Shown in pieces: positions 50,942 to 58,177 of a DNA stretch of 64,000 bases; position 1 is the stretch's first letter, and each line of letters opens with the position of its first letter. A program made the position numbers and the translations under genes. Source of the stretch: an uncultured Flavobacteriales bacterium (GTDB lineage: Bacteria; Bacteroidota; Bacteroidia; Flavobacteriales_D; Crocinitomicaceae); assembly GCA_903823565.1 (NCBI GenBank), contig CAIJTF010000089.1:1-64000 (forward strand), given 5' to 3'. The notes under the pieces are model-generated. The model ran no database searches and had not been told where the DNA came from. It was given only the letters and a program-made list of their open reading frames with translations.

Positions 50942-52248
50942 TGAACAACATCGATGATATTTTTAAAGATGCCCTACAAAGCCATGTGGAGCCTTACGAT
51001 CCACAGGCATGGGAATCCCTCTCCAAGCGACTCGATAAAGGAATACCGCCTAGGTCCAATCCCTACTTGAGATGGGGTTTACCTAGTGCGGTAATTGTCC
51101 TAGGAATTGCAGTAGGAAGTTGGTTTATTTCGAATTCTGAAGGGAAAAGATTGCCAGCAGGGGTATCCAAAGGCACGGTTGACCAAAAACCCAATCCCAC
51201 AAAACCAGCAGAATCGAACAAAAACAATAATTCAAATACCCAAATTGTACAGGCTAATAACCAAGACCAGAAAGCCTCGGTTAGTATCTTAAAAACAACA
51301 GGGGTAGAGGCTATCCCCATGTTTGATGGTCTGAGTTCATCTACACAATTGCCTACAAATGATGCGGTCTTGCTACAAAACAATGTGGTTCAAGAGCCGA
51401 TAGCATTAGAAGACAACACCCCCATTCCCACAAACCAGAACTATCCCTCTTTGGATCGGATTGAACCCATTAATCCTCAGCAAATTTCGGCGTATCAACC
51501 GCTTAGCACACCTTCCTGCGAAGGGTCGGCCTTTGTTTTTGAAAACACCAACGATTTTTCGTTAACCCTTAAAGGAACGCATGAACAAAGTACCTCCGAC
51601 GTAACCTTACCTTCAAAATCTAAGACTTCGGTTCAAATTATTCCTGGAAATTATGAACTTGTAAACCCGAAAACTGGTTTTGCATTGCAACAATTCCATG
51701 TTGGTCAAGGACCAATGGTGGAGATTTTTTCGGAGGAACTAAATTACACTTCGGGATTACCGGTTAAGCTTTTCAAAATAAAATCAGAATCGGTCCTTAA
51801 AGAGGTTCAGTTGAATCATAAGCCCATTGGATTTACGGGCAAGGAGTTAAGTTTGACCTTTTTCAATGAGGGCAACCAAAACCTTAGTGCACAAGTAGTC
51901 GACGATAAAGGTTGTGTTTATCGTAAAGAGGAATCATTCTTTATACAGGATAAGTACAACTTATTAGCAGTCAATGCCTTTGAGCCATTGTCTCAAGATG
52001 CACGAAAAAACACCTTTCTCCCCTACGCTTTAACGATTCGTAATACTCCTTTCCGCATGATAATAATTGATCCAAGCGATGGTGGTGTAGTTTTCGAAAC
52101 ACGTGATGCATCCATGCCTTGGGATGGCATAGACCGACGATCTGGACGAATGATCGATACAAATAAGGCCTTTGCCTGGAAAGTATACTTGAGCCAACCA
52201 GAGCCCGGAGAAAAAGCAGAGTACATGGGGACCATTGTACGCTTATAA
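50941..52248 (+). CDS. Anti-sigma-like membrane protein with T9SS/gliding-like C-terminus
   Basis: A 435-residue protein with a short cytosolic N-terminus (residues 1-45; IDDIFKDALQSHVEPYD), one membrane segment at about 46-64 (WGLPSAVIVLGIAVGSWF), a long Asn/Gln/Pro-rich linker, and a folded extracytoplasmic part. The last 90 residues (FRMIIIDPSDGGVVFETRD, then MPWDGIDRRSGRM, then TIVRL) resemble the gliding-motility/CHU_C C-terminal domain that serves as a T9SS type B tail. Coupling to the sigma gene makes an anti-sigma role likely (inference); the C-terminal domain on an inner-membrane protein is odd. Confidence 0.7.
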   Translation: MNNIDDIFKDALQSHVEPYDPQAWESLSKRLDKGIPPRSNPYLRWGLPSAVIVLGIAVGSWFISNSEGKRLPAGVSKGTVDQKPNPTKPAESNKNNNSNTQIVQANNQDQKASVSILKTTGVEAIPMFDGLSSSTQLPTNDAVLLQNNVVQEPIALEDNTPIPTNQNYPSLDRIEPINPQQISAYQPLSTPSCEGSAFVFENTNDFSLTLKGTHEQSTSDVTLPSKSKTSVQIIPGNYELVNPKTGFALQQFHVGQGPMVEIFSEELNYTSGLPVKLFKIKSESVLKEVQLNHKPIGFTGKELSLTFFNEGNQNLSAQVVDDKGCVYRKEESFFIQDKYNLLAVNAFEPLSQDARKNTFLPYALTIRNTPFRMIIIDPSDGGVVFETRDASMPWDGIDRRSGRMIDTNKAFAWKVYLSQPEPGEKAEYMGTIVRL

Positions 52249-52296
52249 AACAAGGGGAAATCTGAGAAATTGGGACGCTAGTTCGTCGAATATCTT

Positions 52297-52304
52297 TACT
52301 TTTG
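52297..52304 (+). promoter_or_regulatory. -7 promoter element TACTTTTG for mutL operon
   Basis: Exact TAnnTTTG, 19 nt before the mutL ATG at 52324. Confidence 0.6.
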
Positions 52305-52323
52305 TTATCTGTCGGTTCTAGAT

Positions 52324-54144
52324 ATGCAGATAATCAAACTTCTTCCAGAAAACCTAGCCAATCAAATAGCGGCAGGTGAGGTGGTTCAACGCCCCGCTTC
52401 GGTTGTTAAGGAATTGTTGGAGAATGCCATAGATGCAAAAGCTGGGGAAATTACGCTGTCGATAAAAGATGGAGGAAGGACCTTAATTGCAGTTACAGAC
52501 AACGGCAAAGGCATGAATGCAGTAGATGCTGAAATGAGTTTTCAACGGCATGCTACGAGCAAGTTAAGTACTTTTAATGACTTGTTCAACTTAAGTACTA
52601 TGGGGTTTCGGGGCGAGGCTTTAGCCTCTATCGCAGCCGTTTCGCATGTCTCATTAACCACACAAACAGAGGAAGATGTCACAGGTTTTAGTATTCGAAT
52701 CGAGGGCGGTAAAAAAAAATTAGCCTCAGAAACCATCTGTCCAAAAGGAACCCATATTGAGGTTAAAAACCTTTTCTACAATGTTCCCGCAAGAAGGAAT
52801 TTTTTGAAATCAGACACCGTTGAGTTTCATCATATCGAAGATACTTTTATCCATGTCGCCATCGCCCATCCAGAGGTTAGCTTTAAACTGCTTCATAACG
52901 AAGAAGTCCATTACAACCTCCAAAGCACAAATTTAAAACGAAGAATTACGGATGTTTTGGGAAAAAACGCAGAGAATAGAATTTTTCCCATTGCATGTGA
53001 AACCGATATTGTAACCATTGAAGGGTATATTGGAAAACCGGAAACGGCAAAAAAAACGCGAGGGAATCAACAGTTTTATGTCAACACACGGTTTTTTAAA
53101 AGCAGTTACTTTAATCATGCCATTCAAACAGCATTTGAGGGATTAATACCCGATAAAACACACCCTATTTATTTTATTTTCTTAACCGTAGATCCTTCGC
53201 GAATCGACGTCAACATCCATCCGACCAAAACAGAAATAAAATTCGAAGAGGAACGATTCATCTACTCCATTTTACACAGCACCATTCGGGAATCTCTTGG
53301 TAAGTTTAACCTAACACCAAGCCTTGATTTTGAATTAGAAACTGCGTTTGATTTACCTGCAGGATTTGAAAAGAAGCCTGTTGTGGAGCCAACCATCAAA
53401 GTTGATCCTAACTTTAATCCCTTCCAACCCTTTGAAAAACCAAAAATACATCAAGGATCCTCAAGTAGTGATCGGGGGGTTGAACCGAAATCCCAAAATG
53501 TGAAGCCCCAAGATTGGGCTGCTTTTTACGCGATTAATGAAGAGCCTGAGGTCCCAGTACTGATGGAGTCCGCCCTCTCTCTTAATCTTGACGACCTTGT
53601 GATGGTAGGTAAATATGTCATTTGTTCATACCCCAATAACGCACTGCTCATCGATACTAAACGGGCGGCAGAACGGGTACTTTATGATGGTATAATTGAT
53701 CAATTTGTGAAGCAACCGCTCCATCAACAAATGCTATTATTCCCCTTTGAAAAGTCCATTAACCTGGAGGAATACAGAGCCATTGAAGAGAATAAAAGTA
53801 TTCTAATGCAACTGGGGTTTAATTTTTCTTTGACTTCAGAACGATTAGTAATACAGGGTGTACCGGAGATCATACCGGAAAATTCACTTGACGAATGCCT
53901 TAATGAAATCCTTACAAAACTAGCGTTCACAACCGATTTAAAAGAGGACTTGGCGCATATATTGGTTTTGACAATGGTAAAACAATCCGTTGCATTTTTC
54001 ACCTTGAAAGACAAAACTGAGGTCTTTTATTACGTTCAAAAACTAATGGAATGTAAGGACTGGACTATTTCTCCTTCCAATCAAAAAATTATGTTGAGTC
54101 TTCCCCTCGAAAAAATAAATCAGTTATTCGAAAAACATGTTTAA
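52324..54144 (+). CDS. mutL: DNA mismatch repair protein MutL
   Basis: A 606-residue MutL. The N-terminal GHKL ATPase is intact: ELLENAIDAKAG, TDNGKGM and GFRGEALASIAAV. The C-terminal dimerisation domain is present, but the endonuclease motif DQHAxxExxxxE reads D444-TKRAAER...D, with the Q, H and A replaced, and the late CPHGRP-like block reads SPSNQK. Nicking activity is therefore doubtful, while mismatch signalling may remain. First gene of a five-gene operon; the rhomboid gene overlaps its end by 8 nt. Confidence 0.95.
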   Translation: MQIIKLLPENLANQIAAGEVVQRPASVVKELLENAIDAKAGEITLSIKDGGRTLIAVTDNGKGMNAVDAEMSFQRHATSKLSTFNDLFNLSTMGFRGEALASIAAVSHVSLTTQTEEDVTGFSIRIEGGKKKLASETICPKGTHIEVKNLFYNVPARRNFLKSDTVEFHHIEDTFIHVAIAHPEVSFKLLHNEEVHYNLQSTNLKRRITDVLGKNAENRIFPIACETDIVTIEGYIGKPETAKKTRGNQQFYVNTRFFKSSYFNHAIQTAFEGLIPDKTHPIYFIFLTVDPSRIDVNIHPTKTEIKFEEERFIYSILHSTIRESLGKFNLTPSLDFELETAFDLPAGFEKKPVVEPTIKVDPNFNPFQPFEKPKIHQGSSSSDRGVEPKSQNVKPQDWAAFYAINEEPEVPVLMESALSLNLDDLVMVGKYVICSYPNNALLIDTKRAAERVLYDGIIDQFVKQPLHQQMLLFPFEKSINLEEYRAIEENKSILMQLGFNFSLTSERLVIQGVPEIIPENSLDECLNEILTKLAFTTDLKEDLAHILVLTMVKQSVAFFTLKDKTEVFYYVQKLMECKDWTISPSNQKIMLSLPLEKINQLFEKHV

Positions 54145-54901
54145 TAACCTTCCCCAAGTCACGAGAAATTTATTGTTTCTGAACGTAATCGTTTTCGTTG
54201 CTACGTTTGTTTTAAGTTTACAGAATATTGATTTGAATGGTTTATTAGGAAGCCATTACTTGGGTTCTCCTTTGTTTCAACCCTACCAAATCATTTCCCA
54301 TATGTTTGCCCACGGGGATTTTTGGCATCTCTTTTTAAACATGTGGTTATTTGTCATGCTGGGTGGTTTTCTTGAACAGTTATGGGGACCGAAAAGGTTT
54401 TTTTTCTTTTTTATATCGTGTGGTCTAGGTGCTTTCTTTCTATACAATATTGTTGGGGCCTATGAGCTGTATGAATTAAGACAGGCCTTGGCTTTCAAAT
54501 ACAATATGGAAAGTATTGATCAAATTATTAAACATGCTGCACCCAACGAAAGCATCAATGACCTTAACCACTACATGGAAACAAAAAATTATTTTCCTAC
54601 CCAGGAATTAATCCGGTACGTCGGTCTTGTTAACTCCACAATGCTAGGTGCTTCTGGAGCAGTTTTTGGCGTTTTAGCTGCCTTTGCCATTCTCTTTCCA
54701 AACCAAGAATTTATGTTATTCTTCATTTTGCCTTTAAAGGCAAAATATTTGGTTACCCTGTATTTTGCATACGAAGTCATCGCTTCGTTTGAAAATAATC
54801 CCGTGGATAATGTAGCCCATTTAGCCCATGTTGGAGGGGCCATCGTTGGTGCAGGAATCGTTTTATATTGGAGGAAAAAAGATCGCAATCGCTTCTATTA
54901 A
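54137..54901 (+). CDS. Rhomboid family intramembrane serine protease
   Basis: A 254-residue membrane protein with six or seven helices. The catalytic Ser is in LGASGAVFGVL (GxSG) and the catalytic His in HLAHVGGAIVG; WHLFLNMWLF supplies the HxxxN element. An approximately 55-residue hydrophilic loop lies between the helices around residues 110-165. It cleaves membrane proteins within the bilayer; the substrate is unknown. Overlaps mutL by 8 nt; a second rhomboid follows 6 nt later. Confidence 0.93.
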   Translation: MFNNLPQVTRNLLFLNVIVFVATFVLSLQNIDLNGLLGSHYLGSPLFQPYQIISHMFAHGDFWHLFLNMWLFVMLGGFLEQLWGPKRFFFFFISCGLGAFFLYNIVGAYELYELRQALAFKYNMESIDQIIKHAAPNESINDLNHYMETKNYFPTQELIRYVGLVNSTMLGASGAVFGVLAAFAILFPNQEFMLFFILPLKAKYLVTLYFAYEVIASFENNPVDNVAHLAHVGGAIVGAGIVLYWRKKDRNRFY

Positions 54902-54907
54902 TACACT

Positions 54908-55729
54908 ATGAACGGACGCTTTGATCGGTTATCTTCACAACTTAGCCTTAAGAAAGGGGTCTTATTTCTTCTTTCGGCAAATGTTGCGTTTTTCGTACTG
55001 TATTGGTTAATTGGTTTTTTCTATATTAATCAAGGAAGCAGTCCAAGCAAAGCAGCAATTTTTTTCCAGCTTAATGCCCCTTTTTCAGAAATAATTCGAT
55101 TTCCATGGACGCTGATCACCAATATTCTTAGTCATTTTGAATTTTTACATTTAGCATTCAATTTGCTCTTTCTTTTTGCGGTAGGGTCTCTGTTTGATAG
55201 TTATTTCGGTACAAAATCGCTCTTGTTTACCTATTTTTTCGCTGGGATTTTCGGGAATGTCCTTCATCTCCTACTTATGAATCAAGACGTTTACGGGGCG
55301 AGCGCCTCCGTTATGGGCTTGTTTGTGGCGGCATGCTTGCATCAACCAAAACTCCCAATTATGCTTTTTGGCGTTTTCAACATACCCATATATGTGCTTG
55401 CCATTGGTGTAATTTCCCTAGATTTCATAGGGCTTGGGATTAACGACCAGAAGGCGCATTTGGCGCATATTGGCGGTGCATTCTACGGCGTGCTCTTTGT
55501 TTTTGGAAAAAGAATGGTACAAAGTGGAGGCTTTCCTTCCATAGGCAGAAATAGCAATTTCCGGAAAAAAACCAACAAGGTTCGGTATAAATCTGACGAG
55601 GAGTTTAACGAGGAAAAGTGTAATAATCAAAAAAAAGTAGATCAGATTCTCGATAAAATTTCAAAGTCTGGGTACGGTTCGCTGAGTAAGGCAGAGAAGG
55701 ATTTTCTATTTAAACAAGGTAAATCATGA
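54908..55729 (+). CDS. Rhomboid family protein with variant GASAS motif
   Basis: A 273-residue rhomboid. The serine motif is GASASVMGLF: the Ser is kept, but the Gly after it is Ala. The His is in HLAHIGGAFYG. The C-terminal cytosolic tail (YKSDEEFNEEKCNNQKKVDQ, then DKISKSGYGSLSKAEKDFLF) is a conserved tail seen on many Bacteroidota rhomboids (from memory a DUF6576-type end). Same operon as the first rhomboid and coupled by 4 nt to the next gene. Confidence 0.9.
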   Translation: MNGRFDRLSSQLSLKKGVLFLLSANVAFFVLYWLIGFFYINQGSSPSKAAIFFQLNAPFSEIIRFPWTLITNILSHFEFLHLAFNLLFLFAVGSLFDSYFGTKSLLFTYFFAGIFGNVLHLLLMNQDVYGASASVMGLFVAACLHQPKLPIMLFGVFNIPIYVLAIGVISLDFIGLGINDQKAHLAHIGGAFYGVLFVFGKRMVQSGGFPSIGRNSNFRKKTNKVRYKSDEEFNEEKCNNQKKVDQILDKISKSGYGSLSKAEKDFLFKQGKS

Positions 55730-56802
55730 AAAGCACACTATTTCGCCTCATTGTAGCCATTCCGTTATGCCTTTCCATTACTGCTTTATCCCTTGGATAT
55801 GCCGCTCCCTATTTTCATCCAGAACGTTTTTGGTTTCTACCATTCATTGGTTTAATATATCCTGTTTCTTTAATTCTTACGTTTGTTTTAACTGCCATAG
55901 CTTTATGGGCAAGATTGAAAATTGGTATACTGGGTCTTATCATTTTAGTGTTTGGAATGGGTATGCATATGCGCCTTGTCAGCTTGAACTTTACAAAGTC
56001 TGAGGCACCGGAAGGAGCGATAAAGGTACTGAGTTATAACGTTCGCTTATTTGGCTTATATGACGACCCTAGTGGAGCACAAAAGAATGGAATATTCAAC
56101 TTTCTTAGGAAAGAAAATCCGGATATTGCTTGTTTTCAAGAGTATTTCAAACAGGATAAACCCACTACTTTTGAAACGTTTGATTCCCTCAATGCCATTA
56201 TTAAATCAGTAGATTTTCATGAGCGAAGCGCACACCGCAGAAGGGGAAGAAAGAACTTTGGTATTGCGATTTTCTCAAAATATAAAATGATATCAAGAGG
56301 CGATATAACCTTTGACAACCAAGGAGAAATGGATTTTAATTATTGTATTTACGCGGACATTGTAACACAAAAGGATACGTTCAGAATCTATAATGTACAC
56401 TTACAATCCATAAGGTTAACAGAACCAGGATCCAAGGCGAAAGAACAAATTGTTTCCACGATAAAGGAAAGTGGCGTAAAACTTAGAAATGCCTATTTAA
56501 AACGGGCTGGTCAATCGCGAAAGGTACTCAGCCATATCCAAAAATCGCCGTACCCTGTTATTGTTTGTGGTGATTTCAATGACACACCCATTTCATATAC
56601 TTACCAACAGTTTAATTCTAAACTTACTGACGCATTTAGGGCTACATCATGGGGAATTGGTTCGAGCTATTTGGGACGTATCCCGGCTGGTAGGATTGAT
56701 TATTTTTTCTATTCCGATGGCGTTTTGCCCTATGCTTTTAAAACCCATGACGTACATTTTTCAGATCATAGACCCATAACTTGTTCCTTTACTTTTGAAT
56801 GA
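55726..56802 (+). CDS. Endonuclease/exonuclease/phosphatase family membrane protein
   Basis: A 358-residue protein. Residues 1-95 contain three membrane segments; the rest is an EEP (DNase I-like) domain: VLSYNVRLFGLYDD, IACFQEYFK, GIAIFSKYKM, CGDFNDTPIS and HDVHFSDHRPITC with the conserved Glu, Asp, Asn and His. The active domain is expected outside the cytoplasm. The substrate is unknown. ATG overlaps the rhomboid stop by 4 nt. Confidence 0.92.
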   Translation: MKSTLFRLIVAIPLCLSITALSLGYAAPYFHPERFWFLPFIGLIYPVSLILTFVLTAIALWARLKIGILGLIILVFGMGMHMRLVSLNFTKSEAPEGAIKVLSYNVRLFGLYDDPSGAQKNGIFNFLRKENPDIACFQEYFKQDKPTTFETFDSLNAIIKSVDFHERSAHRRRGRKNFGIAIFSKYKMISRGDITFDNQGEMDFNYCIYADIVTQKDTFRIYNVHLQSIRLTEPGSKAKEQIVSTIKESGVKLRNAYLKRAGQSRKVLSHIQKSPYPVIVCGDFNDTPISYTYQQFNSKLTDAFRATSWGIGSSYLGRIPAGRIDYFFYSDGVLPYAFKTHDVHFSDHRPITCSFTFE

Positions 56803-57362
56803 TGTCTAAGGTGATTTTAATCGTTGATTGTGGGAGTTCCAAAACTACAGCCATTGAATCTATGGTTGACGAATATTGTGCGTATGAAACCCTTCCATTT
56901 TTTACCGTAACTTCTTCTACCCTCGATCGATTCGCTGGGGTGATCATTTCAGGGGCACCTATCTTAATAACAGAAGAAAATATGGTTCCTTTCATTCAAC
57001 AAGCGCAATGGATAAAAACAATGGAAATACCCTTATTAGGAATTTGCTTTGGGCATCAATTAATTGGCTTAATTTACGACGCTTTTCCAGATCGAATAAA
57101 GGATTGCCGTTCGTGGAATGAAGTAGAGTCCTTTATCGATTGCCCCATTTTACATCGCCTACCATCAATTTTTGAAATGCAAGAAGACCACTGTGAATGC
57201 ATATCCATTCCAAGCGAATTTAATCTCGTAGCAAATTCAGATGAATGCGTTAATGAGGTGATGCAACATCAATCCAAACCAATTTTTGGAGTACAATTTC
57301 ATCCCGAAATTTCAGGTAATTACGGTCATATCCTTGTAGAAAATTTCATCAACCTCTGCTAA
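56799..57362 (+). CDS. Class I glutamine amidotransferase
   Basis: A 187-residue GMP-synthase-like glutamine amidotransferase domain: Cys in GICFGHQLIGL and His-Glu in GVQFHPEISG. No synthetase domain is fused, so it is a stand-alone amidotransferase of unknown partner. Two adjacent ATGs at 56799 and 56802 are possible starts; the first overlaps the EEP stop by 4 nt. Its TAA stop overlaps the convergent Crp gene by 4 nt. Last gene of the mutL operon. Confidence 0.88.
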   Translation: MMSKVILIVDCGSSKTTAIESMVDEYCAYETLPFFTVTSSTLDRFAGVIISGAPILITEENMVPFIQQAQWIKTMEIPLLGICFGHQLIGLIYDAFPDRIKDCRSWNEVESFIDCPILHRLPSIFEMQEDHCECISIPSEFNLVANSDECVNEVMQHQSKPIFGVQFHPEISGNYGHILVENFINLC

Positions 57363-58048
57363 TTACCTACGAGCATAAGTAGACGCTTAGCATCCGAAAC
57401 GTAAATTTTCCTGACGTTGGTTTCAACCAAGCCTTCCTCTTTAAATTCTTTGAGCAATCGAATTAGCGTCTCCGTAGCCGTTCCTACAAAATTTGCCAAA
57501 TCTTCTCTCGATAAATTAATGGGCTTTTCACCATACACTTCCTTCAACAGTAAAAGACTAAATGCCAATCGTTGTCGAACCGATTTTTGAGCCATGTTGG
57601 TAATGAACTCCGCCCGATCAGATAATTCTTGGGACATCTCTTTCAATATACGGTTTCGTAAGGTTGGGTTAGCATCTAAAAGGGATAAAAAGTCATCTTT
57701 TTGTATAAAACAAATGGTACTTTCCTCCAAAGTTTCCGCTGAAACGCTATACTTATTCTCCGCGAACATCGCTCGAAAACCAATTAATTCTCCCTCCTTG
57801 GCAATATGAATAATTTGTTCCTTACCTTCCTCTCCGCGTTTGTATATTTTTACCTTTCCGTGATGAATACAAAACACGCCCCGAGGAAATGAACCTTCCA
57901 AAAACAAAGACTGGTTCTTTTTATAAAAGCTACACCCTTTATGATTATCCATCTGCATTAGCTCGGTGTCTGAAATACCCGACAAGAGGTTCTCTTTCCG
58001 TTGCAAGCACGAAGCACAAGTAATGCTTCTGAAATCGTTTTTATTCAT
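57359..58048 (-). CDS. Crp/Fnr family regulator with N-terminal cysteines
   Basis: A 229-residue regulator. The N-terminus has C11ASC14, and another Cys at residue 39, as in FNR-type sensors; the beta roll includes GVFCIHHGKVKIYK. The helix-turn-helix is REDLANFVGTATETLIRLLKEF, and the TRS-like FNR recognition helix (GxATETLxRLL) matches the Bacteroidota FNR type. Oxygen or redox sensing is possible (inference). An exact -7 element lies 14 nt upstream. Confidence 0.92.
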   Translation of the reverse strand: MNKNDFRSITCASCLQRKENLLSGISDTELMQMDNHKGCSFYKKNQSLFLEGSFPRGVFCIHHGKVKIYKRGEEGKEQIIHIAKEGELIGFRAMFAENKYSVSAETLEESTICFIQKDDFLSLLDANPTLRNRILKEMSQELSDRAEFITNMAQKSVRQRLAFSLLLLKEVYGEKPINLSREDLANFVGTATETLIRLLKEFKEEGLVETNVRKIYVSDAKRLLMLVGN

Positions 58049-58062
58049 AATTCGCTCCCGAA

Positions 58063-58070
58063 CAAAGGTA
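58063..58070 (-). promoter_or_regulatory. -7 promoter element TACCTTTG for Crp/Fnr gene
   Basis: Exact TAnnTTTG on the minus strand, 14 nt before the ATG at 58048. Confidence 0.65.
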
Positions 58071-58129
58071 TAAAAAGCGCAAATAGGAAAGATGTTCTTT
58101 CGAACAAAGGCACGTGTATCAACCTATAA

Positions 58130-58159
58130 AAACAGAAAAAGGCGGTCATGCCGCCTTTT
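58130..58159 (-). terminator. Intrinsic terminator of BNR-repeat gene
   Basis: On the minus strand a 9-bp stem AAAAGGCGG/CCGCCTTTT with a 5-nt loop (58137-58145 with 58151-58159), followed by a T-rich run (TTTTTCTGTTTTT). It ends the gene whose stop is at 58178. Confidence 0.85.
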
Positions 58160-58177
58160 CCATTTGATTTTTAAAAT

